A DNA stretch of 60,426 nt, taken from assembly GCF_030536815.1 (NCBI RefSeq), contig NZ_JAUNPE010000002.1, forward strand, positions 1 to 60,426, read 5' to 3'. The DNA comes from Kocuria sp. (GTDB taxonomy: Bacteria; Actinomycetota; Actinomycetes; Actinomycetales; Micrococcaceae). How positions within the stretch are numbered: the stretch's first letter is position 1; each line of letters begins with the position of its first letter. The notes under the pieces are model-generated. The model searched no databases, was not told the DNA's origin, and saw nothing but the letters and a program-made list of their open reading frames with translations. Below are positions 8,492 to 17,705 of this stretch, in pieces. The position numbers and the translations under genes are program-made.

Positions 8492-10141
8492 CTATGCGGT
8501 TTCCGCGCCCGGTTCGGATTCTTCGGTGTCCCCCGATTGCGCCGCTCCGAGCCGGTACGGTTCAAGTTCCGGCACGAGGCTCCCCCGCACGCGCACGCGC
8601 AGGCGGGTGCCGTCCTCGGTGTGTTCCGTTCGGAGGATCTCAGCGTCCTGGGCGTGCAGTCGTGAGACCACCTCACCGTGGACGTAGGGAATCAGCAGGT
8701 CCAGTTCATGATCCGGACGGGGAATGGCCCTCGAGATCAGCTGTTTGAGCTCCTCGATGCCCTCGCCCGTGCGGGCGGAGACGGCCACGGAGGGGCTCTC
8801 ATGGTTGAGGAGACGACCCAGCACCACGGGATCCGCGACATCTGCCTTGTTGAGCGCCACTAATTCCGGGATGTCGGTCGCCCCCACGTCCGTGAGGACA
8901 TCGCGGACGGCCTTGAGTTGACCCTCGGGGTCCGGGTGAGAGGCATCCACCACGTGGACGATCACGTCCGCGTCCGCCACTTCTTCCAGCGTGGAGCGGA
9001 AGGCTTCGACCAACTGAGTGGGCAGCGAACGCACAAAACCCACGGTGTCCGAGAGCGTGTAGCCGATACCGTCCGGCGTTTCCGCCTTGCGCACGGTGGG
9101 ATCCAGCGTGGCGAACAGCGCGTTCTCCACGAGCACACCGGCGTCCGTGAGGCGGTTGAGCAGCGACGACTTCCCGGCGTTGGTGTAGCCGGCAATGGCC
9201 ACGGACGGCACCGAGAAACGTTTGCGGTTGAGCCGCTTGGTTTCACGGGCCGGTTTCATGGCCTCGATCTCGCGACGCAGTTTGGACATGCGCTGACGGA
9301 TCCTGCGTCGATCGAGCTCGATCTTGGTTTCACCCGGGCCGCGCGAACCAATGCCCTCACCGGCCGCCGCACGGCCACCGGCCTGACGGGACAGGGACTC
9401 ACCCCACCCGCGGAGGCGGGGAAGCATGTATTCCAGCTGGGCCAACTCGACCTGGGCCTTGCCCTCCTTGGACTTGGCGTGCTGAGCGAAAATGTCGAGG
9501 ATCAGCCCGGTGCGATCAATGACCTTGACCTTCACGACGTCCTCCAGCGCACGGCGCTGTGAGGGTGCGAGCTCGGCATCGACGACCACGGTGTCAGCGC
9601 CGGTCGCCGCGACCACATCGCGCAATTCAAGTGCCTTGCCCGACCCCAAGTAGGTTCCGGGGTCCGGGTTCACGCGACGCTGGAGCATGCCGTCCATGAC
9701 CTCCGAACCGGCAGTCTCCGCGAGCGCGGCGAGTTCACGGAGTGAGTTCTCCGCGTCCGCGAGCGTTCCCGCGGACCACAGCCCCGCCAGGACCACTCGT
9801 TCCAGCCGGAGCTGGCGGTATTCGACCTCGGTGACGTCTTCGAGTTCGGTGGACAGCCCGGCAACACGACGGAGGGCGTGGCGCTCGGCGAGGTCCTGCT
9901 GCTCGCCGTCGGCGTCGGAGAAGTGCGAATCCTCGTCGTGGAGTTCTCGGGCGCGGCCCAGCGGGTCGCGGCGTTGATCAGTGGCGTCTTCAGCGGCGTC
10001 CCTGTAGATGGTCGGTTCCTGCTGTGCACGGGCGCGAGCCAGGACCCTGGCGACGACGTCTTCGAGATCGGCACCCGAGGGTTCTCCGGAGTTCACCGGA
10101 ACACGGTGTTGGGAGTCTTCGGGGCGGTGAGATTCAGTCAT
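8492..10141 (-). CDS. hflX: Ribosome-associated GTPase HflX
   Basis: 549 residues. The N-terminal HflX domain (roughly 110-290) contains DTVVVDAELAPSQRRALED and the LPRLRGWGESLSRQAGG region; the G domain follows with G1 GYTNAGKSS, the G2/G3 region ATLDPT and DTVGFVRSLP, and G4 NKAD. The C-terminal extension includes HDELDLLIPY-like strands. HflX splits stalled 70S ribosomes in other bacteria. About 100 residues of acidic, disordered N-terminus (Gln/Asp/Glu rich) precede the conserved part, common in actinobacteria. ATG at 10141 has AAGGAATT before it. Divergent from the methyltransferase gene at 10228. Confidence 0.94.
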   Translation of the reverse strand: MTESHRPEDSQHRVPVNSGEPSGADLEDVVARVLARARAQQEPTIYRDAAEDATDQRRDPLGRARELHDEDSHFSDADGEQQDLAERHALRRVAGLSTELEDVTEVEYRQLRLERVVLAGLWSAGTLADAENSLRELAALAETAGSEVMDGMLQRRVNPDPGTYLGSGKALELRDVVAATGADTVVVDAELAPSQRRALEDVVKVKVIDRTGLILDIFAQHAKSKEGKAQVELAQLEYMLPRLRGWGESLSRQAGGRAAAGEGIGSRGPGETKIELDRRRIRQRMSKLRREIEAMKPARETKRLNRKRFSVPSVAIAGYTNAGKSSLLNRLTDAGVLVENALFATLDPTVRKAETPDGIGYTLSDTVGFVRSLPTQLVEAFRSTLEEVADADVIVHVVDASHPDPEGQLKAVRDVLTDVGATDIPELVALNKADVADPVVLGRLLNHESPSVAVSARTGEGIEELKQLISRAIPRPDHELDLLIPYVHGEVVSRLHAQDAEILRTEHTEDGTRLRVRVRGSLVPELEPYRLGAAQSGDTEESEPGAETA

Positions 10142-10227
10142 AATTCCTTGATCTGCAAGCTGCTGGTAGTTCGTTCAGTCTATCGCCGCACCCCGACACG
10201 GAGCACTGAGCGATAACATGTGGAGCC

Positions 10228-10851
10228 ATGGCCACAGAACCGCACCCTCAGCACTACTTCGTGACCGATCCGTCCCTGCCGGAGAAACCTCGGCAGATGT
10301 CGGTGGACCTGAGAGGCCGCAAGGTGCAGGTTCGTACCGCCGCCGGGGTGTTCTCCCCCGGTGATCTGGACAAGGGAACGGCCGCGCTGTTGCGCAACGT
10401 CCCCGAGCCGCACGGTCAGCACTTCTTGGACATTGGCTGTGGCTGGGGCCCGTTGACCCTGGCCATGGGGTTGGCCGATCCGGAAGCCACCGTGACCGCG
10501 GTCGATGTCAATGACCGCAGCCTGGAGCTCACACGTCGCAACGCGCAGACCCACGGGTTGACCCGTGTGGAGACTTACCGGCCGGAGGATGTGCCCCGGC
10601 AACGACAGTTCGACACCGTGTGGTCCAACCCGCCCATTCGTGTGGGCAAGGAGGCTTTGCACGAGATTCTGCTGACGTGGCTGCCCCGCCTGGCCCCGGG
10701 CGGAACCGCCTGGTTGGTGGTGCAGAAGAACCTGGGTGGCGATTCACTGCAGCGCTGGCTCGGCACGGCCCTCGACGCCGCCGAGTTCACGATCGAACGC
10801 GCGGCCACGGACAAGGGTTTCCGGATCCTGACAGTGCAACGCACGCGGTAG
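10228..10851 (+). CDS. RsmC-like class I SAM-dependent methyltransferase
   Basis: 207 residues. SAM-binding motif I is LDIGCGWGP (about 68-76), acidic motif II is AVDVNDRS, and motif IV is SNPPIR (about 134-139), the NPP(I/F) signature of guanine-N2 rRNA methyltransferases such as RsmC and RlmG; the segment GVFSPGDLDKGTAALL before motif I is also typical. The protein is single-domain, shorter than E. coli RsmC, which has a duplicated N-terminus. A 16S or 23S rRNA guanine is the likely target but the position cannot be told. TAACAT (10214-10219) ends eight bases before the ATG, so the leader is very short at most. Confidence 0.85.
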   Translation: MATEPHPQHYFVTDPSLPEKPRQMSVDLRGRKVQVRTAAGVFSPGDLDKGTAALLRNVPEPHGQHFLDIGCGWGPLTLAMGLADPEATVTAVDVNDRSLELTRRNAQTHGLTRVETYRPEDVPRQRQFDTVWSNPPIRVGKEALHEILLTWLPRLAPGGTAWLVVQKNLGGDSLQRWLGTALDAAEFTIERAATDKGFRILTVQRTR

Positions 10852-10895
10852 CCCCGTCATTCCCGGCACCGGAGGCTACGGCCGGGCCACTACGG

Positions 10896-11807
10896 TTACA
10901 CCAGAACCGCGCGGGCGACCACGCGGGTGGGACCGGCCAGCACGACGTGCTCGGTACCGTCCGTGGCCGGCACGAACGTCACGGACAGCACGCCCCCTGG
11001 CACGTCCACCAACCAGCGGTCAGGGGCTTCTGCGCCGCCCCAGAAGCGGGTTGCCGCGGCGGCGGCGCACGCGCCGGTACCGCACGAGTGGGTCTCCCCC
11101 ACACCGCGTTCGAACACCCGCATGTGAATCCGACCGACCTCGGTGTCGTCGTGGTCCACCGGCACCACGAATTCGACATTGGTGCCGTCCTCGGGCTCCG
11201 GGGAGACCGACGGCGCACGGCGCAGATCCAGCCGGTCCAGCTTGTCCTCCTCGGACAGCGCCACCACGGTGTGGGGATTACCCATGCTGATCGACACACC
11301 CGGGCGCGGGACGGTCAAACCGTCGGTCGTGACCACGGCGTCCGAGCCCTTGTCCCGCGCGTCCCCGCCGGCCATGAAACTCCACGGGCCCATGTCCACG
11401 GCATAACCGCCGTCCGTGCGGGCCACCGAGCGAACACCCGCGCGGGTTCCGATCCGCAGTTGCGATCCCTGCGGAAGTTCCACGAGACCCTCACGGACCA
11501 GATGATCCACAAAAACACGGACCCCGTTGCCGCACATCTGCGCAATGGAACCGTCCGCGTTGCGGTAGTCCATGAACCATTCGACAGAGGGATCTTGTTC
11601 CGCGAGTTTCCGGCCCTCCGGCAGTTCGGTGGCCCGGACCGCGCGAATCACACCATCCGCACCCAAACCCATGTGGCGGTCGCACACGGCCGCCACGGTG
11701 TCCGCGGTCAGCGTGATCTCGCCGTTCTCGTCCGTGAAGACCACAAAGTCATTTCCGGTTCCGTGGGCCTTGACCACTTCTTGGTTCACCAATTCACGCC
11801 AGTCCAC
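10896..11807 (-). CDS. dapF: Diaminopimelate epimerase
   Basis: Epimerises L,L- to meso-diaminopimelate for lysine and peptidoglycan. The two catalytic cysteines lie in MCGNGVRVF and SCGTGACAAA; the N-terminal HGTGNDFVVF segment is the family signature. PLP-independent, about 300 residues as usual. I place the start at the GTG at 11807 (303 residues) because GGGGAG precedes it by 8 bases; an in-frame GTG at 11840 (314 residues) lacks a ribosome binding site but cannot be excluded. Tail-to-tail with the methyltransferase gene and 43 bases downstream of miaA. Confidence 0.94.
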   Translation of the reverse strand: MDWRELVNQEVVKAHGTGNDFVVFTDENGEITLTADTVAAVCDRHMGLGADGVIRAVRATELPEGRKLAEQDPSVEWFMDYRNADGSIAQMCGNGVRVFVDHLVREGLVELPQGSQLRIGTRAGVRSVARTDGGYAVDMGPWSFMAGGDARDKGSDAVVTTDGLTVPRPGVSISMGNPHTVVALSEEDKLDRLDLRRAPSVSPEPEDGTNVEFVVPVDHDDTEVGRIHMRVFERGVGETHSCGTGACAAAAATRFWGGAEAPDRWLVDVPGGVLSVTFVPATDGTEHVVLAGPTRVVARAVLV

Positions 11808-11850
11808 GGTGTTCACTCCCCGATCCACAGTTTCAGTCACGGCCGACAGT

Positions 11851-12786
11851 TTACGCGGATTGAATCAATGCCGCGGCTTCCTGCGCGAGTGCGGCCACAC
11901 CTCCGGGGTGAGCCGCATTGAGCCAGTGCACGCGGGGATCCGCGCGGAACCACGTGCGCTGGCGTTTCGTGAAGCGTCGGGTGGCCACCACGGTGTCCTC
12001 ACGGGCCGCTTCCACGGTCCGTACCCCGGCAAGCACATCCAAGAGCTGCGGGTAGCCCAGGGCCTTGCCCGCGGTGGGACTTTCGCGTAGGCCCTGCCGC
12101 TCCAGCGAGCTCACCTCGTCGAGCCAACCCGCCGCCAACATCGCGTCGATGCGCCGGGCGAGGCGGTCGTTGAGGACCTCTCGCTCCATGTCCAGGCCGA
12201 GCTGAATCGTGGGGCGCACGTACGCGCGCTGCGGCATGAATGAGGTGAACGCACGCCCCGTGACTTCGTAGACCTCCAGCGCACGAACCAGGCGGCGGTC
12301 GTCCTTGACACGCGCCGCGGATGGGGGGTCGACGTCGCTCAGTCGCGCCATGAGCGCGCCGCGGCCCCGGGTGGCCAGCTCGTTCTCCAATCGTGTTCGC
12401 ACCGCGGGATCCGTTCCGGGAAACTCAATGAAGTCCACGGCCGCGCGAACGTACAACCCCGAGCCGCCGGCGAGGATCGGCACTTTGCCGCGCGCAGCGA
12501 TGTCGTCGATGGCGCCCCGTGCGTCCGTCTGGAACCCGGCGACCGAGGCTTCCTCCGAGATGTCCATGATGTCGAGGAGGTGATGCGGGACCCCCCGCCG
12601 CTCGGCCATCGCGAGTTTGGCGGTGCCGATATCCATGCCGCGGTAGAACTGGAGGGCGTCCCCGTTGACGACCTCGCCGTCAAGGCGCTCCGCGAGGGCC
12701 AGGGCGAGATCGGATTTGCCGGTTCCGGTGGGTCCGACCACGGCCACCAGGGGCGGCCCGTCGGAAGGCCACGAAATGGCGGCCAC
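11851..12786 (-). CDS. miaA: tRNA dimethylallyltransferase
   Basis: About 311 residues from the GTG at 12786, which lies just behind the miaB stop (12788). Transfers the dimethylallyl group to A37 of tRNAs reading UNN codons. P-loop [11 protein letters not shown] near the N-terminus, then the [17 protein letters not shown] region (usually DSxQxY; Ser is replaced by Gly-Asp-Ala here), and the KRQRTWFR motif near the C-terminus that contacts tRNA. A longer frame to 12846 would overlap miaB by about 60 bases. MiaB acts on the product, so the gene pair forms one pathway. Confidence 0.93.
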   Translation of the reverse strand: MAAISWPSDGPPLVAVVGPTGTGKSDLALALAERLDGEVVNGDALQFYRGMDIGTAKLAMAERRGVPHHLLDIMDISEEASVAGFQTDARGAIDDIAARGKVPILAGGSGLYVRAAVDFIEFPGTDPAVRTRLENELATRGRGALMARLSDVDPPSAARVKDDRRLVRALEVYEVTGRAFTSFMPQRAYVRPTIQLGLDMEREVLNDRLARRIDAMLAAGWLDEVSSLERQGLRESPTAGKALGYPQLLDVLAGVRTVEAAREDTVVATRRFTKRQRTWFRADPRVHWLNAAHPGGVAALAQEAAALIQSA

Positions 12787-12787
12787 C

Positions 12788-14308
12788 CTATGCGGTACGC
12801 AGGGCCGGCATGCCCAAGCCCACGGTGCCGGGCTGACCGGAACCACCGGTGCCGCACGAATCCGCCTGCGCTGCGTCCCAGGCGTCCCCGCCCCGGGAGC
12901 GGCGCAGCGAGTACTCGGTTGAGTCCTTGGGGTCGGCCAACAGGTGGTAGGCCGCGGCCGCGGTCACGGGGACCGTCACGAAGTCACCGGGGCGAGGCGA
13001 CTCAGCCCCCTCCGGCACCGAGAAATGGACGAGTCGCTGGTCCTGGGAGCGGCCGCTCAAACGGTGGGTGCTCTGCGACTTACGGCCCTGGTGGGCGCTC
13101 ACCAGGATCTCCACCGTGGAACCAACCAGCTGCTGGTTCAACCGCGCACTGATCCTGTCCTGCAGGGCCGTCAGTCGTTCAAATCGTTCCTGAACAACGT
13201 GGTGCGGTACCTGGTTCTCCATCTCCCCGGCAGGAGTGCCTGGGCGGATCGAGTACTGGAACGTGAATGCGGAGGAGAACTCGGACGCCTCGACCACGGC
13301 CATGGTGGCCTGGAAGTCTTCCTCGGTCTCACCGGGGAAGCCGACAATGATGTCCGTGGTGATGGCGGCATGGGGGATCTGTTCACGAACCCGCTCCAGG
13401 ATCCCCAGGAACTTCTTGGAACGGTAGGAGCGACGCATGTCTTTCAGGATCTGGTCCGAACCCGACTGCAGCGGCATGTGCAGCTGCGGCATGACGTTGG
13501 GGGTCTCGGCCATCGCGTCAATCACGTCATCGGTGAACGCCGCGGGGTGCGGGCTGGTGAAACGCACGCGCTCAAGCCCCGCGATCTCACCGCACGCGCG
13601 CAAGAGCTTGGCAAACGCGCCGCGGTCACCGAACTCCACGCCGTAGGAGTTCACGTTCTGACCGAGCAGGGTGACTTCCACCGCGCCGGAATCCACGAGC
13701 GCCTGCACCTCAGCCAGGATGTCCCCGGGGCGGCGGTCTTTTTCCTTACCGCGCAGCTGAGGAACAATGCAGAACGTGCACGTGTTGTTGCAGCCCACCG
13801 AAATGGACACCCACCCGGAATAGGCCTGTTCGCGCTTGGTGGGCAGGGTTGAGGGAAATGTTTCCAGTGATTCGAGGATCTCGACCTCGGCCTGATGATT
13901 ATGACGGGCACGCTCCAACAGCACCGGGAGCGAACCGATGTTGTGCGTCCCGAAGACCACATCAACCCACGGGGCTTTCTCCACAATGGTGGAGCGGTCC
14001 TTCTGGGCGAGACATCCACCCACGGCAATCTGCATGCGCTCATTGCGCTTCTTGGCCGGTGCCAGTTGACCGAGCTGACCGTACAGCTTGTTGTCAGCGT
14101 TCTCGCGCACCGCGCAGGTGTTGAACACCACGAGATCGGGGTCTCGATCGACGGCGGGTACATAGCCCGCTGCTTCGAGCAGACCGGTGATGCGCTCCGA
14201 GTCATGCGCGTTCATCTGGCAGCCCAGGGTGCGCACCTCGTATCCGGGGGCGGGCACATCGGAGGCGTCGGGGGCGGCAGTCACCAGGGTGTCGGTCAGT
14301 TGAGTCAC
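12788..14308 (-). CDS. miaB: tRNA-2-methylthio-N6-dimethylallyladenosine synthase
   Basis: 506-residue radical SAM methylthiotransferase. The N-terminal UPF0004 domain carries cysteines in [15 protein letters not shown] and GGCLAQ for the auxiliary 4Fe-4S cluster; the radical SAM motif is CNNTCTFC (about 173-180); a TRAM domain follows (about 385-450). The last 50 residues are a low-complexity tail. Start is GTG at 14308, without a ribosome binding site but with TAACAT ending six bases before it, suggesting a leaderless mRNA. The cysteine after GTG ends near miaA, two bases apart. Confidence 0.95.
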   Translation of the reverse strand: MTQLTDTLVTAAPDASDVPAPGYEVRTLGCQMNAHDSERITGLLEAAGYVPAVDRDPDLVVFNTCAVRENADNKLYGQLGQLAPAKKRNERMQIAVGGCLAQKDRSTIVEKAPWVDVVFGTHNIGSLPVLLERARHNHQAEVEILESLETFPSTLPTKREQAYSGWVSISVGCNNTCTFCIVPQLRGKEKDRRPGDILAEVQALVDSGAVEVTLLGQNVNSYGVEFGDRGAFAKLLRACGEIAGLERVRFTSPHPAAFTDDVIDAMAETPNVMPQLHMPLQSGSDQILKDMRRSYRSKKFLGILERVREQIPHAAITTDIIVGFPGETEEDFQATMAVVEASEFSSAFTFQYSIRPGTPAGEMENQVPHHVVQERFERLTALQDRISARLNQQLVGSTVEILVSAHQGRKSQSTHRLSGRSQDQRLVHFSVPEGAESPRPGDFVTVPVTAAAAYHLLADPKDSTEYSLRRSRGGDAWDAAQADSCGTGGSGQPGTVGLGMPALRTA

Positions 14309-14314
14309 CCCACT

Positions 14315-14320
14315 ATGTTA
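14315..14320 (-). promoter_or_regulatory. Putative -10 element for leaderless miaB
   Basis: TAACAT on the minus strand, then six bases, then the GTG at 14308. This matches transcription starting on the start codon. No clear -35. Confidence 0.4.
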
Positions 14321-14353
14321 AGGACCAGGTCAAATTAACTCGCTCGCTACCCA

Positions 14354-14980
14354 TCACGCACCGGGCCAGGGGTCCGGTTCGGAGAAATCATGTGCGGAGC
14401 CGTGGTTGGAGAGTTCCTGCTTCACCACTCCGAAGGCAAGCCCGGGCGGGTACCCCTTACGACCCAGCATGCTGACGAGCCGCCGGGTGACCTTGTCGAC
14501 TTCTTTGCGATCCGAGACATCGAGGCTCCGGGGCATTTTTTTCCGCACGAGTTCGTGAGCGTCCTCCGTCTCGTCCTCGTCGGTGCGTTGTTCGAGGGCG
14601 TCCTCCGCGAGCTCCCCCGTAATGCCACGCTGTTGAAGTTCGCGGCGCAACGCGCTGCGGGAGAGTTTGCGCGTCTCGGCCCGGGACCGCACGAACATGG
14701 CGGCGTAGGCGCGGTCGTCCACGAGGTTGACCTCCTCGAACCGGTCCAGAACTTCTTGGGCCACCTCTTCGGGAACATCACGATCGGCGAGCTTGTCTTC
14801 CAGCTGCTTACGAGACTTGGCGGATGCGGTGAGTTGACGTAGCACAATGGCCCGCGCAACCTCATGCTGATTGGGTTCAGTGTCCTGCGCGGCGGCGCCT
14901 TCCGCGGGTGGCTCCGCAGGACCTCGGTATCGCGCCGAGGCCCTGCGCCGTCGGGAGTTGTAGCGAGAGGACTGACTCAT
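14354..14980 (-). CDS. recX: RecX, regulator of RecA
   Basis: 208 residues, 16 bases downstream of recA on the same strand, as in most actinobacteria. RecX binds RecA filaments and limits their activity. The conserved part (about 43-200) is all helical, built of three-helix repeats: ARAIVLRQLTASAKSRKQLEDKL, DRAYAAMFVRSRAETRKLSRSALRRELQ (here only named in part) and the C-terminal RLVSMLGRKGYPPGLAFGVV. The N-terminal 40 residues are basic and low-complexity. GAGGTG before the ATG supports the start. Confidence 0.92.
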   Translation of the reverse strand: MSQSSRYNSRRRRASARYRGPAEPPAEGAAAQDTEPNQHEVARAIVLRQLTASAKSRKQLEDKLADRDVPEEVAQEVLDRFEEVNLVDDRAYAAMFVRSRAETRKLSRSALRRELQQRGITGELAEDALEQRTDEDETEDAHELVRKKMPRSLDVSDRKEVDKVTRRLVSMLGRKGYPPGLAFGVVKQELSNHGSAHDFSEPDPWPGA

Positions 14981-14996
14981 CGCTCAATCACCTCGA

Positions 14997-16136
14997 TCAG
15001 AATGCGGGAAGTTCCGGTTTGGCCGCATCCGGAGCCTCGAGGATGTCGTCCTCGGAGGGATCCGCGACGTCCTGTGCGGTATCTTCGACTTCCGCGCTGT
15101 CCTCCGTGATGCCGAGCTTCACCAGGATCTTCCGCTCGATCTCCGCGGCCAGTTCCGGGTTGTCCTTGAGGAAGCGGCGGGAGTTCTCCTTGCCCTGCCC
15201 CAGCTGATCGCCCTCGTAGGTGAACCAAGCACCGGACTTCTTGACGATCCCGTGCTCCACACCCATGTCGATCAAACCACCCTCAATGGAGATGCCCTGA
15301 CCGTAGAGAATATCGAACTCGGCCTGCTTGAAGGGCGGTGCCATTTTGTTCTTGACGATCTTGGCACGGGTACGGTTACCGACCGGGTTGGCGCCGTCCT
15401 TGAGGGTTTCAATACGACGGACGTCAACGCGCACCGAGGCGTAGAACTTCAAAGCCTTACCGCCAGTGGTGGTTTCGGGGGAACCGAAGAACACACCGAT
15501 CTTCTCGCGCAACTGGTTGATGAAGATGGCGGTGGTGTTGGTGTGCGACAACCGGCCCGTGATCTTACGCAGCGCCTGGGACATCAAGCGCGCCTGCAGG
15601 CCCACGTGGCTATCGCCCATTTCGCCTTCGATTTCGGCCTTGGGAACCAGCGCCGCCACGGAGTCGATCACGACGATGTCGATGGAGCCGGAGCCCACCA
15701 GCATGTCCATGATCTCCAGGGCCTGTTCACCGGTGTCCGGCTGGGACACGAGCAGGTTGTCCGTGTCCACACCCAGCTTTTCGGCATAGACGGGGTCCAG
15801 TGCGTGCTCGGCGTCGATGAACGCCGCAATACCGCCCGCGCGCTGCACACTGGCAACCGCGTGCAGAGCCACGGTGGTCTTACCGGAGGACTCGGGACCG
15901 TAGATTTCGACCACGCGGCCGCGCGGGAAACCTCCGATGCCGAGTGCCACGTCCAGTGCAATGGACCCCGTGGGAATGGTTTCGATGCGGGTGGCCGGCC
16001 GGTCACCCAGGCGCATGACCGAGCCCTTGCCGTAGTTCTTGTCGATCTGCGCCAGGACAGTATCCAGAGCCTTCTCACGATCGGAGCCGACCACCTGAGA
16101 GGGAACGGTAGTGATTCCCTTGGACTTGGCTGCCAT
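14997..16136 (-). CDS. recA: Recombinase RecA
   Basis: 379 residues. Walker A is GPESSGKT (80-87); Walker B and the MAW-type segments follow ([19 protein letters not shown] with the allosteric Gln). It pairs homologous DNA and triggers LexA self-cleavage on single-stranded DNA. The acidic C-terminus (Glu/Asp-rich from about 345) is usual. No intein is present, unlike in M. tuberculosis. ATG at 16136 has GAGGTG before it. A LexA box lies about 125 bases upstream. Confidence 0.99.
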   Translation of the reverse strand: MAAKSKGITTVPSQVVGSDREKALDTVLAQIDKNYGKGSVMRLGDRPATRIETIPTGSIALDVALGIGGFPRGRVVEIYGPESSGKTTVALHAVASVQRAGGIAAFIDAEHALDPVYAEKLGVDTDNLLVSQPDTGEQALEIMDMLVGSGSIDIVVIDSVAALVPKAEIEGEMGDSHVGLQARLMSQALRKITGRLSHTNTTAIFINQLREKIGVFFGSPETTTGGKALKFYASVRVDVRRIETLKDGANPVGNRTRAKIVKNKMAPPFKQAEFDILYGQGISIEGGLIDMGVEHGIVKKSGAWFTYEGDQLGQGKENSRRFLKDNPELAAEIERKILVKLGITEDSAEVEDTAQDVADPSEDDILEAPDAAKPELPAF

Positions 16137-16259
16137 GATTCACCTCGGTTCTTAGGGGCCCGCGTACTCGGCCCTGTTGTTTGGTTCGCATCTCAACCTA
16201 CTGAGGAGGTCTGACACGCATAAGGGTCCACGAATAATGTGGAGCCCGGATCATCTGAT

Positions 16260-16275
16260 TCGAATATACATTCGA
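16260..16275. promoter_or_regulatory. LexA (SOS) box upstream of recA
   Basis: TCGAAT-ATAC-ATTCGA is a perfect inverted repeat close to the SOS consensus TCGAAC-N4-GTTCGA (one symmetrical change per half). It lies 124 bases before recA and 25 bases after the DUF3046 stop, so it controls recA-recX. Confidence 0.8.
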
Positions 16276-16299
16276 TTGGTCTCCGGCGCCACGGGGCCA

Positions 16300-16521
16300 C
16301 TACGGTGTGGGTTCCTTGTCCGGACCCCACCAGCGGCTCTCGGGAATTTCTTGCGCCCTGCAGAGTGCGAACCACACGTGTTTGGGGTCGGCTCCGGCAT
16401 CGAGTGCCTCAACCGCGGTCCGATCCCCCACCTCTGCCATGACAAGGTCACGGGCCAGAACTTTGGAGTACCCGGACCCGAATTCATGGGCCATTAGCTC
16501 CCAGAACGTACTGATGCGCAT
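16300..16521 (-). CDS. DUF3046 family protein
   Basis: 73 residues, the usual size of this actinobacterial family, always found near recA (Rv2738c in M. tuberculosis). Conserved MRxSxFWELMxxEFG start, then VLARDLVM, RTAxEALxAGxDPKxVWxALC and PESRWWGPD at the end. No catalytic motif; helical; function unknown. AGGAAAGG precedes the ATG. It lies between the clgR-like gene and the recA SOS box, so it is probably transcribed separately from recA induction. Confidence 0.88.
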   Translation of the reverse strand: MRISTFWELMAHEFGSGYSKVLARDLVMAEVGDRTAVEALDAGADPKHVWFALCRAQEIPESRWWGPDKEPTP

Positions 16522-16559
16522 CGACCTTTCCTAACGTTGTTCGGCATTTCGGTGAGAGA

Positions 16560-16594
16560 CCAAGGGCCCACCGACAATGCCGGTGGACCCTTGG
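16560..16594 (-). terminator. Terminator hairpin after the clgR-like gene
   Basis: A 14-bp stem with one mismatch (16560-16573 with 16581-16594) and a 7-base loop, followed on the minus strand by TCTCTC. It lies 28 bases behind the stop at 16622. Confidence 0.65.
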
Positions 16595-16621
16595 AACGCT
16601 GACGCGTACGAGCGAGGTGAA

Positions 16622-17047
16622 TCAGTGATTGGACGCGGCTGCGCCCCCGCGCAACTGGCGGACCTCACGAGTGAACTCCTCGGTCAACTCGGAAGGCACG
16701 GTGTCAGGGATGAAGTTACCCTCGGCGTACGCGAGCCGCTCCGCAACTTCGCGCAACATCTGTGACAGGGGGATTGCCAGGGCGGCGCAAATGGAGGCCA
16801 ACAGCTCGGAAGATGCCTCCTTCTGTCCGCGCTCCACTTCGCTCAGGTAGCCCAGCGACACTCGTGCACTGTGCGAGACCTCCCGCAACGTGCGTCCCTG
16901 ACGCTGGCGGACATTGCGGAGTACTTCGCCGATCTCCTGCCGCAGTACTCCCACTTTCACGTCCTTTGTCTCGGCATGCTCTTCCTCGGACAGTCCCACG
17001 TCCTTCCAACGGACGACACCATTGACGGACACGGGTTGCTTTGTCAT
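16622..17047 (-). CDS. clgR: ClgR-like XRE-family transcriptional regulator
   Basis: 141 residues with a Cro/cI helix-turn-helix at about 30-90: [41 protein letters not shown]. The motif [11 protein letters not shown] is characteristic of ClgR, which in Streptomyces, Corynebacterium and Mycobacterium activates clp protease genes and is itself degraded by ClpP. Here the tail ends in Ser-Asn-His, not in the Ala-Ala that marks some ClgR proteins for ClpP, so turnover may differ. GAGGAG precedes the ATG. The usual neighbour pspA is not found behind it; DUF3046 follows directly. Confidence 0.85.
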   Translation of the reverse strand: MTKQPVSVNGVVRWKDVGLSEEEHAETKDVKVGVLRQEIGEVLRNVRQRQGRTLREVSHSARVSLGYLSEVERGQKEASSELLASICAALAIPLSQMLREVAERLAYAEGNFIPDTVPSELTEEFTREVRQLRGGAAASNH

Positions 17048-17129
17048 GTGAATTGCCTACTCCTCGTAACGTGGGGTCAAACCGTCTAACCAGGTATTTT
17101 CGAATCGACCGACGCCGGTACAACGACCC

Positions 17130-17177
17130 TGGGGGGGGCTCGCGTCGAGCCTCTGATAGTAAGTAACCTGTTTACTT
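17130..17177. other. Control region of the clgR-like gene with G8 tract and inverted repeat
   Basis: This stretch upstream of the clgR-like gene holds a run of eight G (17130-17137), a 6-bp inverted repeat GGCTCG-CGT-CGAGCC (17138-17152) and AAGTAA-CCTGT-TTACTT (17161-17177). It is unusually AT-rich past 17157. An operator function is possible but no known ClgR motif is recognised. Confidence 0.4.
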
Positions 17178-17207
17178 CTTCGATTATTCCTTGCCGGCCT
17201 TAAAATT

Positions 17208-17705
17208 TCACTGGCAATTGTCTGTGAGCTCGATTTGTGACGCTAGTAAGTCCATGGCGCGGGACACCGTCTCCCGGCGAATGGCTGCCCGCCCTCCGTC
17301 CAGGTGCAACTCGAGGTGGTCGTCACCGCGGGGCCCGCTCACTCCTATGTACACCGTGCCCACGGCCTGACCGTCGTGGGGTTCAGGCCCGGCCACACCG
17401 GTGGTCGACACGGCCCAGTCGACACCCAGAGCGGTCCGGGCGCCGCGCGCCATGGCCCGCGCGACGTCCGGGTCCACGGCGCCCTTGGCTTCCAAGACGT
17501 CCTGGGAGACTCCCAGGGTTCTTTCCTTCACGGCGTGCGAGTAACTCACCACGCCACCCTCGAGACATTGCGAGGCTCCGGGAACGTCGACGATCGCCGC
17601 TGCCAGCGACCCGCCGGTCAGGGACTCCGCCGTGCCAATGGTGACACCGTGTTCGATGGCCAGTTGGACCAGATCCACGGCCGTGTGCAGATCGGACCCG
17701 GCCAT
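17208..17705 (-). CDS. cinA: CinA C-terminal-domain protein, nicotinamide-nucleotide amidase
   Basis: 165 residues corresponding to the C-terminal CinA (PncC) domain only; the N-terminal MoCF-like domain of full CinA is absent. Typical motifs are TIGTAESLTGGSLAAAIVDVPGAS (named in part), VVSYSHAVKE, ARAMARGAR and STTGVAGPEP. The family deamidates NMN in the pyridine nucleotide cycle; a link to competence is not implied. The start overlaps the pgsA stop by one base (TAATG), so the pair is translationally coupled. Confidence 0.88.
   Translation of the reverse strand: MAGSDLHTAVDLVQLAIEHGVTIGTAESLTGGSLAAAIVDVPGASQCLEGGVVSYSHAVKERTLGVSQDVLEAKGAVDPDVARAMARGARTALGVDWAVSTTGVAGPEPHDGQAVGTVYIGVSGPRGDDHLELHLDGGRAAIRRETVSRAMDLLASQIELTDNCQ

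Noticed and set aside
17130..17177. Possible 6C RNA (C8 on the minus strand)
   Set aside because: 6C RNA needs two hairpins with runs of C in the loops; here there is one C run and it lies outside a loop.
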